Below are positions 6,757 to 13,762 of a DNA stretch of 25,080 nt, piece after piece. The stretch is from Rhabdothermincola sp037478855 (GTDB lineage: Bacteria; Actinomycetota; Acidimicrobiia; Acidimicrobiales; Acidimicrobilacustridaceae), in assembly GCA_037478855.1 (NCBI GenBank), contig JBBFLY010000045.1, positions 1 to 25,080 on the forward strand, given 5' to 3'. Made by a program: the position numbers and the translations under genes. Under the pieces are notes generated by a model that was not told the DNA's origin, did no database searches, and saw only the letters and a program-made list of their open reading frames with translations. Every line of letters begins with the position of its first letter. The first letter of the stretch is position 1.

Positions 6757-8043
6757 ATGGCCGACCTGCTCGCCTTGTCCGCCCGGGCGATCGACGACGG
6801 CGTTGTCGATGGCGCCGGACCTGCTGCCCGGGTGACCCTGGAGCTGTCCGAGATCGCATCCGGCCTGGCGATGGTCGAGTCGTTCTCGAACGTGGTGGCC
6901 ATCGACAGCGGTGACGGCTTGGTGCTGTTCGACACGTCGATGCCCCAGTTCGCAGGTGCCGTGCTCGGCGCTCTGCGCGGCTGGTCCACCGCTCCGGTTC
7001 GCACGATCGTCTACACCCACGGTCATGTCGATCACGTCGGTGGGGCCCGAGCTATCGTCGACGAAGCGGTCGAGCGCGGCGACCCCCGCCCGGAGGTCGT
7101 CGCCCATGAAGCCGTCCCGCAGCGGTTCCGACGCTACGACCTGACCAACGGCTACAACGCGCACATCAACAGCCGCCAGTTCGCACGCGCCGGTGTGTTC
7201 GACGAGCATCCCGCCCGCCCCCGCTTCCCCCGTACCTGGGTGGAGCCCTCGCTCAGCTACCGCGACTCGGTGGCGCTGCGCGTCGGCGAGCTGCACCTCG
7301 AGCTGCGCCATGACCGTGGTGAGACCGACGACCACAGCTGGGCCTGGATCCCGAGCTACCGGGCCGTGTGCGTCGGCGACTTCGTGATCTGGGCGTTCCC
7401 GAACGCGGGCAACCCACAGAAGGTTCAGCGCTACCCGCTCGAATGGGCGCGAGCGCTGCGTCGGATGCAGGCTTTGGAGCCCGAGCTGCTCCTCCCCGCC
7501 CACGGTCTCCCCATCGGTGGGCAGGCCCGGGTGCACCGGGTGCTCGACGAGACGGCCAGCGCGCTCGAATCGCTCGTCAGCCAGACGCTCGAGCTCATGA
7601 ACGAGGGGGCGACGCTCGACACGATCATCCACACGGTCACCCTCCCCGACGACCTGCTGTCTCGGCCCTACCTGCGGCCGGTCTACGACGAACCGCAGTT
7701 CGTCGTCCGGAACATCTGGCGGCTCTACGGCGGGTGGTGGGACGGTGATCCCTCACGCCTGAAGCCGGCGCCGGATGCTGACGTGGCCCGGGAGCTGGTC
7801 GGCCTCGCGGGTGGGGTCGCAGCGATGGTGGGTCGGGCACTGGAGCTTGCTGAGGGCGGCGACGCCCGACTCGCCTCGCACCTCGTCGAGCTGGCAGTGC
7901 GTGCCGCACCCGACGATGGTGAGGCGCACGCCGCGAGAGCGGAGATCTACCGTCGCCGACGATCGGAGGAGCTGTCGCTCATGGCGAAGAGCATCTTCGA
8001 CGCGGCGACCCGGGAATCCGAGGGGAAGGTACAGGGGAGATGA
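6757..8043 (+). CDS. Alkyl sulfatase-like metallo-beta-lactamase hydrolase
   Basis: A 428-residue protein. A metallo-beta-lactamase catalytic domain holds THGHVDHVGG (87-96), GETDDHSW (188-195), Asp208 in VGDF and His249 in PAHG. An alkyl-sulfatase dimerisation domain follows, with NIWRLYGGWWDGDPSRLKP (319-337), a helical repeat-like region and ARAEIYRRRRSEELSLMAKS (393-412). SdsA1/BDS1-type secondary alkyl sulfatases are about 650 residues and carry an added C-terminal SCP2-like domain and a secretion signal. Both are absent, so this is a short, probably cytoplasmic member whose substrate may be a sulfate ester or something else. I chose ATG 6757 over upstream in-frame starts because of the -10 box 7 bases before it. 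Its stop overlaps the next gene by 4 bases (ATGA). Confidence 0.82.
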   Translation: MADLLALSARAIDDGVVDGAGPAARVTLELSEIASGLAMVESFSNVVAIDSGDGLVLFDTSMPQFAGAVLGALRGWSTAPVRTIVYTHGHVDHVGGARAIVDEAVERGDPRPEVVAHEAVPQRFRRYDLTNGYNAHINSRQFARAGVFDEHPARPRFPRTWVEPSLSYRDSVALRVGELHLELRHDRGETDDHSWAWIPSYRAVCVGDFVIWAFPNAGNPQKVQRYPLEWARALRRMQALEPELLLPAHGLPIGGQARVHRVLDETASALESLVSQTLELMNEGATLDTIIHTVTLPDDLLSRPYLRPVYDEPQFVVRNIWRLYGGWWDGDPSRLKPAPDADVARELVGLAGGVAAMVGRALELAEGGDARLASHLVELAVRAAPDDGEAHAARAEIYRRRRSEELSLMAKSIFDAATRESEGKVQGR

Positions 8044-9320
8044 CCCGCACGACGCGACCGAGCCGACCGAGCCGACCGAGCCGGACGAGCCGACCGAGCC
8101 GGACGAGGATCGCCCCGGCGCCGAGAGCGTGGCTGACGCTGATGCTGATGCTGCTGCTGGGGGGCGCGGTGGCCGCGTGCAGCACCGACGATGTCGATCG
8201 CTCTGCGACCACGACCTCGGCGGTCGTCGAGCCGGTGCCCGTGGACTACTCGGGTCGCGGGCCCTACCCCGTGGGCATGGCCAAGCTGTCGCTCCCGGAT
8301 CGTGACGTGGTGGTCTTCTACCCCGCCGACGGGGATCGGCTCGAGGGGACGACACCGGTCACCGGGTACACCACGAGCGACGTGCTGCCCGAGCAGCTTC
8401 GGAGCTTCGTGCCGCCCGAGTTCTCGCCGGTGATCGAGCTCGACGCCCACCGGGATGCACCCGCGAACCCGGACGGGCCCTTCCCGCTGGTGCTCTACAG
8501 CCACGGGTTCGGTGGGTTCAACCTCGTTGCCGCGCAACAGGCCGAGCACCTGGCGTCGTGGGGGTTCGTGGTCGCCGCGCCGGAGCACCGAGAGCGCGAC
8601 CTGCTCGCGGTCGCGCTCGGCCAGGTCAACGTCCAGGGTGATCCCGACGTGCGCGATCTGCGGGACACCCGCTCGTTGCTCGAAGCGGAGAGCACCCGCT
8701 CGGGTGGTCTGCTGCTCGGTGCGATCGACGTCACCCATCAGGCGGTGATCGGTCACTCGGCCGGTGGTCGAGCGGCGGGACTGTTCGCTGCGGACGAGGC
8801 GGTCGACACCTGGATCGGTCAGGCACCGGTGGCGCCCCTGCCACGAGTCGAGGGCCAGGAGGGACCGGGTGGGCCGCCACTCGTCGGTCGGCTCGCGACC
8901 GCCACCCCGCCGACCAAGCCGTCGCTCATCATCGCTGGGCAGAACGACGGCGCCGTCGCCCTCGCCGACGTGGAGACGCTGTTCGACTGGCTCACCCCTC
9001 CCAAGACGTTGGCGGTGCTCGCCGGTGCCGGCCACAACGCCTTCACCGACCTGTGCGCGCCGATCCGGGCTCAGGGTGGGCTGACCCGGTTCGGGGACGC
9101 GATCGCGGTGCCGGCGCAGCTGCTCCGACTCGCCGAGGACGGCTGCACCGAGAGCGACCCGGACCCGCAGATCGGCTACGCGGTGATCAACCACCTGATC
9201 ACCGCCCACCTGCGTTGGGTCTTCGAGCTCGACCCGACCCCGGTCTCGCTGTCCCCGGCGTACGTCGAGTCGCTGTTCCCGGGAGCGCTGAGCGCCTACG
9301 AGGTGGTCGCCGGGCCGTGA
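8040..9320 (+). CDS. Lipoprotein alpha/beta hydrolase (chlorophyllase/PAF-acetylhydrolase-like)
   Basis: A 426-residue predicted lipoprotein. A long Arg/Pro/Ser-rich leader (1-29) precedes a hydrophobic stretch ending in the lipobox VAAC, with Cys47 as the lipidated residue. The mature part is an alpha/beta hydrolase: SHGFGG (154-159) as oxyanion strand, GHSAGG (238-243) with nucleophile Ser240, GQNDG (300-304) with Asp303, and GAGHNAF (329-335) with His332. It probably hydrolyses carboxyl esters at the outer face of the membrane. The ATG overlaps the stop of the sulfatase-like gene, so the two are coupled. The Arg/Pro/Ser leader is coded by a 9-bp tandem repeat, giving an unusually long positive region before the signal core. 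No other in-frame ATG or GTG keeps the signal intact. Confidence 0.82.
   Translation: MTRTTRPSRPSRPSRTSRPSRTRIAPAPRAWLTLMLMLLLGGAVAACSTDDVDRSATTTSAVVEPVPVDYSGRGPYPVGMAKLSLPDRDVVVFYPADGDRLEGTTPVTGYTTSDVLPEQLRSFVPPEFSPVIELDAHRDAPANPDGPFPLVLYSHGFGGFNLVAAQQAEHLASWGFVVAAPEHRERDLLAVALGQVNVQGDPDVRDLRDTRSLLEAESTRSGGLLLGAIDVTHQAVIGHSAGGRAAGLFAADEAVDTWIGQAPVAPLPRVEGQEGPGGPPLVGRLATATPPTKPSLIIAGQNDGAVALADVETLFDWLTPPKTLAVLAGAGHNAFTDLCAPIRAQGGLTRFGDAIAVPAQLLRLAEDGCTESDPDPQIGYAVINHLITAHLRWVFELDPTPVSLSPAYVESLFPGALSAYEVVAGP
8056..8108 (+). repeat. 9-bp coding tandem repeat (Arg-Pro/Thr-Ser)n
   Basis: Units of GACCGAGCC stand at 8056, 8065, 8074 and 8092, with the variant GGACGAGCC at 8083 and a degenerate unit from 8101. 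In the lipoprotein frame they code RPS/RTS steps ahead of the signal sequence. The unit length is a multiple of three, so copy-number change would lengthen or shorten the leader without a frameshift. Confidence 0.8.
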
Positions 9321-9372
9321 GGGGTTCGGGCGACCGGCATCGCGACCGGCCTCGTCGGGCACGGGGGTGCGC

Positions 9373-10167
9373 TCAGCCCGTGGTGGTCCCCCCGTCGATG
9401 GGCAGGATCGCTCCGTTCACGTAGTACGCCTCATCGCTGCCGACGTACGCGATCAGCGCGGCCACGGACTCGGGCTCCTGCATGTCACGAGTGAGGAACG
9501 ACCGTGAGATCAGCGACATGCTCGCACCCTCGGGTGGGGTGAACGCGCCCAGGATGTTGGTGTTCACTCCCCCGGGGCAGACCGCGTTGACCCGCAGGCC
9601 GGTGCGTCCGTACTCGATGGCCATCGCTTTGGTGATGCCGACCAGAGCGTGCTTGGACGCGCAGTACGCGGTGCAGTAGGCCTGCCCGATCACCCCGGCT
9701 GTCGAGGCCAGGTTCACGATGTTGCCGGTGCGTTCGAGCAGGTGGGGCAGTGCGGCCTGGCTGAGGTAGAAGGGACCCGCCGCGTTCACCGCGAAGAACG
9801 CGTGCAACCGCTCGGGTGTCTCCTCCAGGGTGTGTGCCGACCCGCCGATGCCGGCGATGTTGCAGAGCACGTCGAGCCCGCCGAGCGCGTCGACCGCTTC
9901 GGTCACGAGCGCACGGCACGCCTCGACGTCGGTGACGTCGACCGCGCTGGCGTGCGCCTCACCGCCGTGGTCGGTGATCACCTGTGCAGTGGCCGCCGCG
10001 CCGTCGCCGTTGAGGTCGGCGCACCAGACGGATGCCCCCTCGGCGGCGAGGCGCAGCGCGGTTGCCCGCCCGATGCCGGAGGCGGCACCGGTGACCAGGA
10101 CGGCTTTGCCCCGGAAGCGTCGGGGCAGGTCGGGATCGGCGAACGGATCGGCGGGTGGGCGCGGCAC
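9373..10167 (-). CDS. SDR-family NAD(P)-dependent oxidoreductase
   Basis: A 264-residue classical short-chain dehydrogenase/reductase. The cofactor loop is TGAASGIG (26-33), the acidic residue after strand 2 (ADL, Asp51) favours NAD(H), the structural motif is NIAG (103-106), and the catalytic residues are Ser155 and YCASK (Tyr168, Lys172). The C-terminus NGAILPIDGGTTTG is typical. I chose GTG 10167 because GAGGAG at 10178-10173 is spaced 5 bases from it; an in-frame ATG at 10236 would add a non-homologous tail. It is divergent from an acyl-CoA dehydrogenase gene, so it may oxidise a hydroxyacyl or alcohol intermediate of the same catabolic route (inference). The substrate is not readable. 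Confidence 0.87.
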   Translation of the reverse strand: MPRPPADPFADPDLPRRFRGKAVLVTGAASGIGRATALRLAAEGASVWCADLNGDGAAATAQVITDHGGEAHASAVDVTDVEACRALVTEAVDALGGLDVLCNIAGIGGSAHTLEETPERLHAFFAVNAAGPFYLSQAALPHLLERTGNIVNLASTAGVIGQAYCTAYCASKHALVGITKAMAIEYGRTGLRVNAVCPGGVNTNILGAFTPPEGASMSLISRSFLTRDMQEPESVAALIAYVGSDEAYYVNGAILPIDGGTTTG

Positions 10168-10228
10168 GGTGGCTCCTCGATGGTGGACGACAGCGAACGG
10201 GAACGGGTTGCAATTCTGGCCCGGCCGT

Positions 10229-10245
10229 CGAGGCACTGCACCTCG
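10229..10245. promoter_or_regulatory. Weak inverted repeat between SDR and acyl-CoA dehydrogenase genes
   Basis: CGAGG and CCTCG are separated by 7 bases in the 116-base divergent promoter region, just upstream of the -35 region of the acyl-CoA dehydrogenase gene. It could be an operator for the divergent pair, but a 5-bp arm in GC-rich DNA is weak evidence. Confidence 0.25.
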
Positions 10246-10271
10246 GAGCTGACGGGGTTGTCAGGTGCTCG

Positions 10272-10277
10272 TAGGCT
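10272..10277 (+). promoter_or_regulatory. -10 box of the acyl-CoA dehydrogenase gene (leaderless)
   Basis: TAGGCT is followed by 6 bases and ATG 10284. CTGACG lies 17 bases upstream of the box as a moderate -35 match. No Shine-Dalgarno sequence is present. Confidence 0.55.
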
Positions 10278-10283
10278 TCGTCC

Positions 10284-11471
10284 ATGACCGCTCTCGCTGA
10301 CGATCCGCATGCAGAGGTCCGGGCTGAGCTGCTCGACGTGGTCCGTCGGTTCACCGCCCAGGAGATCATCCCGGCCGCCGCCGCCCACGACCGCGACGAC
10401 AGCTATCCCGAGGCGCTCGTCGAGCAGATGAAGGAGCTGGGCCTGTTCGGGATCACCGTCCCCGAGGAGTACGGCGGTCTCGGACTCGACATCCTCACCT
10501 ACGCACAGATCGTCGAGGAGCTCGCGTACGGATGGATGAGCGTGAGCGGGTTCCTGAACACCCACTTCATGGGCTGCTACCTCATCAAGACGTTCGGCAC
10601 CGAGGAGCAGAAGCAGCGCTTCCTCCCGAAGATGGCAACCGGTGAGATCCGAGCGGCGTACTCGCTGTCGGAGCCCGACGCGGGCTCCGACGTGGCGGCG
10701 ATCCGCACCCGAGCCGTGCGGGACGGCGACGAGTACGTGGTGAACGGCACCAAGATGTGGCTCACCAACGGGCGCGAGGCGCGCCTTGTGGTGACGCTGG
10801 TGAAGACCGCGGAGACCGATCCCTCGCACCGGGGCATGAGCGTGCTGCTGGTTGAGAAGGAGCCGGGAGCGCGTTTCGGAGGCATCACCGTCAGCCCGAA
10901 CATCCACAAGCTCGGCTACCGCGGGGTCGAGACCGTCGAGCTCACCTTCGCGGACCATCGGGTTCCGGTGGCCAACCTCCTGGGTGGGGAGGAGGGCGTG
11001 GGCTTCCGCCAGATGATGGCGGCGGTCGAGCTGGGGCGGATCAACATCTCTGCGCGCGCGGTCGGTGTGGCGCGCCGGGCGTTCGAGGAGTCCATCCGCT
11101 ACGCGCAGCAGCGCCACACCTTCGGACGGCCGATCGCCCAGCATCAGGCGATCCAGTTCAAGCTGGCGGAGATGGGCACCAAGCTTCAGGCGGCCCGACT
11201 CATGTGCTACGACGCGGCGCGCCGCAAGCAGGCCGGCGAGCGGGCGGATCTCCAAGCGGGCATGGCCAAGTACTTCTGTTCGGAGGTGTGCTGGGAGATC
11301 TGTCAGGAGGCGCTGCGGATCCACGGCGGGAACGGATACGCGGCGGAGTACCCGATCGAACGTCTCTACCGGGACGCGCCACTCATGATCGTCGGTGAGG
11401 GCACCAACGAGATCCAGAAGATGGTGATCGGCCGCAGGCTGCTCGAGGAGTACGCCGTCGAGGCCGGCTGA
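10284..11471 (+). CDS. Acyl-CoA dehydrogenase
   Basis: A 395-residue FAD-dependent acyl-CoA dehydrogenase of standard length, catalysing alpha,beta-dehydrogenation of an acyl-CoA with electrons passed to ETF. The helical N-domain holds GLFGITVPEEYGGLGLD (53-69). The FAD/substrate signature is YSLSEPDAGSD (126-136), followed by KMWLTNG (157-163). The C-domain has RHTFGRPI (277-284), the flavin-contacting RIHGGNGY (345-352) and EGTNEIQ, where Glu372 is the expected catalytic base. The ACAD family is certain; chain-length or branched-chain preference is not. It is divergent from an SDR gene and convergent with a small secreted-protein gene, sharing a terminator hairpin with the latter. Confidence 0.93.
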   Translation: MTALADDPHAEVRAELLDVVRRFTAQEIIPAAAAHDRDDSYPEALVEQMKELGLFGITVPEEYGGLGLDILTYAQIVEELAYGWMSVSGFLNTHFMGCYLIKTFGTEEQKQRFLPKMATGEIRAAYSLSEPDAGSDVAAIRTRAVRDGDEYVVNGTKMWLTNGREARLVVTLVKTAETDPSHRGMSVLLVEKEPGARFGGITVSPNIHKLGYRGVETVELTFADHRVPVANLLGGEEGVGFRQMMAAVELGRINISARAVGVARRAFEESIRYAQQRHTFGRPIAQHQAIQFKLAEMGTKLQAARLMCYDAARRKQAGERADLQAGMAKYFCSEVCWEICQEALRIHGGNGYAAEYPIERLYRDAPLMIVGEGTNEIQKMVIGRRLLEEYAVEAG

Positions 11472-11480
11472 GCGCCGGCC
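11462..11480. terminator. Shared terminator hairpin, stop codon in the loop
   Basis: GGCCGGC (11462-11468) pairs perfectly with GCCGGCC (11474-11480) over the loop TGAGC. The loop contains the acyl-CoA dehydrogenase stop codon (11469-11471). The convergent secreted-protein gene stops at 11487. The two genes are only 15 bases apart, so one compact hairpin probably serves both. Confidence 0.6.
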
Positions 11481-11486
11481 GCGCGC

Positions 11487-11978
11487 TCAGCCCGTGAAGC
11501 GGGGCTGGGTGATCGCGGCAGCCTGGATGCTCGAGGTGGTCGTCGAGGTCGGCGCGGCGGTGGTCGACGGCGTGGTCGGGGGTGCCTCGCACGAGCCGTC
11601 GAGCTCGACGCTCCCCGAACCGTCGTACGTCCAGGTGCCCTTGGTGTCGAGCTCGATCGTGACGTCGAGGGTGACGGTGCCGACCGTGTCGCCCGAGACC
11701 GTCGAGGTCCCGGTGAGGGTGTCGGTGGAGAAGGAGAACGGGTTCGGGCTGAACGAGACGTTGCCGGACGCGGCGCCGGACAGCACCGCCGACGTCACCT
11801 CACCCGGCGCTCCCCAGGCGAGGTCGATCGTCCAGGTGATCGTGTACTGCCCAGGGGCCGAGCACTCGGCTTCGCCGCTGACGGTGAACGGTGGTGGCCC
11901 ACCCGCACTGGCTGGTGGTGCGGCGGCGAGGGCTGACGACGCGATGGCGAGGGCGACGACGGCTGCCTTGACCTTCAT
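11487..11978 (-). CDS. Small secreted protein of unknown function
   Basis: A 163-residue protein that I do not recognise. A clear signal peptide (MKVKAAVVALAIASS..., probable cleavage after ASA at 23-25) is followed by a beta-rich region of alternating Thr/Ser/Val segments. Two cysteines (39 and 130) bracket this region and could form a disulfide. A Thr/Ser/Pro-rich stalk follows (about 132-150), and the C-terminus is IQAAAITQPRFTG. The layout resembles a secreted or surface domain on a flexible linker, but no transmembrane anchor follows the linker. The start is supported by AGGAGA about 8 bases upstream of the ATG. It is convergent with the acyl-CoA dehydrogenase gene and unrelated to it in function as far as can be seen. 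Confidence 0.75.
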   Translation of the reverse strand: MKVKAAVVALAIASSALAAAPPASAGGPPPFTVSGEAECSAPGQYTITWTIDLAWGAPGEVTSAVLSGAASGNVSFSPNPFSFSTDTLTGTSTVSGDTVGTVTLDVTIELDTKGTWTYDGSGSVELDGSCEAPPTTPSTTAAPTSTTTSSIQAAAITQPRFTG

Positions 11979-12080
11979 GAGGGCTTCTCCTCTCGCTCCA
12001 TGCTCCGGGCGGGCAGCCTAGCGGGCCTGGTCTCGCGGGACCCGGACCGTGCCTCGGGTGCCTCCGTCCATCAGGCCGGT

Positions 12081-12110
12081 CCGGTATGACCGGTATGACA
12101 AGTGCCACTT
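12081..12110. promoter_or_regulatory. Repeat cluster upstream of the TetR-AurF promoter
   Basis: CCGGTATGA occurs twice in tandem (12081-12089 and 12090-12098). It is followed by AAGTG-C-CACTT (12100-12110), a 5-bp inverted repeat. The cluster ends 10 bases before the -35 box of the TetR gene. It could be a regulator site, possibly for autoregulation, but no known operator consensus is recognised. Confidence 0.35.
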
Positions 12111-12120
12111 ACATGCAGGC

Positions 12121-12149
12121 TTGACTGTTTGTTTCTCGGGGCGTACAAG
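12121..12149 (+). promoter_or_regulatory. Sigma-70-type promoter of the TetR-AurF-nitrilase operon
   Basis: TTGACT (12121-12126) is followed by a 17-base spacer and TACAAG (12144-12149). The GTG start at 12157 lies 7 bases further on. This is the clearest two-box promoter in the window, and its spacing also predicts a leaderless or nearly leaderless mRNA, although AAGGGAAGG lies close before the start. Confidence 0.65.
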
Positions 12150-12156
12150 GGAAGGC

Positions 12157-12789
12157 GTGCCCACTCAGGCCGAGCGATCCGCCAGCACCCGAGCCAAGCT
12201 GCTCGACGCGACCGCCGAGTGCCTGGCCGACCTGGGGTATGCCCGCACCTCGACCACCGAGGTGGCCCGACGAGCCGGTGTCTCACGGGGCGCGCAGCTG
12301 CATCACTTCCCCACGAAGGCCGAACTCGTCGCAGCTGCGGTCGACCACCTCCTCGAGCGCCGGGTGGAGGAGTTCCGCACTCTCATCGCCACGGTGCCCG
12401 ATGGGCCCAACCGCATCGAGGCTGCGATCGACCTGCTGTGGTCGATGTTTCGCGGACCGACCTTCGAAGCCTGGTACGAGCTGAACACGGCAGCGCGCAC
12501 CGACCCTGAGCTGCGACCCCACGTGGCCCGGGTGGCCGATCTGCTCGAGGAGCGGGTGCGCGACGTGTTCAGCGAGCTCTTCGCACCCCCGCCCGGGCAG
12601 GTCGCCACCCCGCTGTTCCACGACGTCGCTCCGGCATTCCTCTTCGCGGTGCTCGAAGGGCTGGCCACCCAACGGATGAGCGGTGCCAGCCGTGCCGCCA
12701 CGAACGCCGAAAAGGTCCTCCTGGCGCTCAAGTTCCTGGCCAGGGAGTTCCCGCTCTACACACCCGCAACCGACGAGGTGCAACCATGA
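12157..12789 (+). CDS. TetR-family transcriptional regulator
   Basis: A 210-residue TetR/AcrR-type regulator. The N-terminal helix-turn-helix includes LLDATAECLADLGYARTSTT (15-34) and VARRAGVSRGAQLHHFPTK (36-54), the conserved DNA-binding pattern. The C-terminal helical ligand domain (about 60-205) is divergent, as usual for the family, and its ligand is unknown. I chose GTG 12157 for the promoter spacing and because the conserved domain starts close behind it. The stop overlaps the ATG of the AurF-like gene (ATGA), so the regulator is the first cistron of the operon it probably controls. Autorepression would be typical of the family (inference). Confidence 0.88.
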   Translation: MPTQAERSASTRAKLLDATAECLADLGYARTSTTEVARRAGVSRGAQLHHFPTKAELVAAAVDHLLERRVEEFRTLIATVPDGPNRIEAAIDLLWSMFRGPTFEAWYELNTAARTDPELRPHVARVADLLEERVRDVFSELFAPPPGQVATPLFHDVAPAFLFAVLEGLATQRMSGASRAATNAEKVLLALKFLAREFPLYTPATDEVQP

Positions 12790-13757
12790 CCACCATCCTC
12801 GACGAGGAGATCTCGCTCACACCCGCCGAGGTCGCGACCCGGGACCGCTTCGAACAGCTGGTCGCCCGGCTCAGCCACCAATCCGTCGTGAAGCACTACG
12901 ACGCCTACGCGGACATCCCCTGGGACGACCCCGCCTACGCCATCGATCCGGACGACCCACGCTGGGAGCTGAGTGGGAAGGCCGATCCGCTGGGTGCGAC
13001 CGAGTGGTACCGATCCCAGCCGCCCGGCGTGCGCAGCCGCATCGGCCTCTACCGGTACGCGTCGGCGATGAAGATCGGGCTCGAGTTCGAGAACATCCTC
13101 AAACGTGGCCTACTCGAGTTCGCGTTCGGACTGGGCAACGGCGACCCCACCTACCGGTACGCGTACCACGAGGTGATCGAGGAAGCGCACCACGGCCTCA
13201 TGTTCCAGGAGTTCGTCAACCGCACCGGCTTCGACGTCCGGGGCATCGGGCGGCGCGAGCGTCTGGCCTCCCGTCGGATCGTGCGGCTCGGGCGCACCTT
13301 CCCTGAGCTGTTCTTCCTCTTCGTCATCGGCGGTGAGGACCCGATCGATCACCTCCAGCGGGAGACCCTGCGTCACGAGACCGAGCTGCACCCGCTGTTC
13401 GAGACGATCATGCGGCACCACGTCACCGAAGAGGCCCGGCATCTCTCGTTCGCCCGTCACTACCTGAAGATGCAGGTCCCGCGCCTCTCCGCGCTGCGAC
13501 GCTTCCACCTCTCGGTCGCCGCGCCGATGATCCTCGGCGAGATGGCCTCCATGATGATGCGGGCGCCGAAGGACCTCATCCGCGAGTTCGGCGTCCCCGA
13601 CGCGGTCGTGCGCGAGGCCTACACCGAGAACCCCGACCATCGCCGCCAGACACAGATCGCGCTCCGGAAGGTACGTCGACTCTGCCGGGAGACCGGGCTC
13701 ATCAACCCGATCTCCAAGTGGATCTGGCAACGGCGGGGCATCTGGGCCGATGATTGA
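12786..13757 (+). CDS. AurF-like di-iron oxygenase
   Basis: A 323-residue protein of the AurF (p-aminobenzoate N-oxygenase) di-iron family. AurF binds two irons with four Glu and three His. Here candidates are Glu100 or Glu102 in LEFEN, Glu132/133 with His135/136 in VIEEAHH, Glu184 in GGEDP, and His212-xxx-Glu216-xx-His219 in HHVTEEARH, which matches the H-x3-E-x2-H spacing of AurF His223/Glu227/His230. The family oxidises aryl amines to nitro groups, but distant members have other or unknown substrates, so N-oxygenation is only a hypothesis. No aminobenzoate or polyketide genes are nearby. The ATG overlaps the TetR stop by 4 bases, and a nitrilase-family gene begins 5 bases after the stop, forming a tight three-gene operon. 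Confidence 0.8.
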   Translation: MTTILDEEISLTPAEVATRDRFEQLVARLSHQSVVKHYDAYADIPWDDPAYAIDPDDPRWELSGKADPLGATEWYRSQPPGVRSRIGLYRYASAMKIGLEFENILKRGLLEFAFGLGNGDPTYRYAYHEVIEEAHHGLMFQEFVNRTGFDVRGIGRRERLASRRIVRLGRTFPELFFLFVIGGEDPIDHLQRETLRHETELHPLFETIMRHHVTEEARHLSFARHYLKMQVPRLSALRRFHLSVAAPMILGEMASMMMRAPKDLIREFGVPDAVVREAYTENPDHRRQTQIALRKVRRLCRETGLINPISKWIWQRRGIWADD

Positions 13758-13762
13758 CCCGC

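Noticed and set aside
5413..7632. Very long reverse-strand open frame (over 700 codons) across the GGDEF and sulfatase-like genes
   Set aside because: It is antisense to two genes with clear domain motifs and its translation is low-complexity (rich in Arg, Asp, His, Val, Gly, Pro) with no family resemblance. This is the usual mirror frame in GC-rich DNA.
8056..8108. CRISPR-like repeats
   Set aside because: The 9-bp units are contiguous, have no spacers and lie inside a coding region. No cas gene is in the window.
7947..9362. Reverse-strand open frame opposite the lipoprotein hydrolase gene
   Set aside because: Antisense to a gene with a signal peptide, lipobox and catalytic triad; no motif in the antisense reading.
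9978..11324. Reverse-strand open frame opposite the acyl-CoA dehydrogenase gene
   Set aside because: The forward frame is an unambiguous acyl-CoA dehydrogenase and the reverse reading has no recognisable domain.
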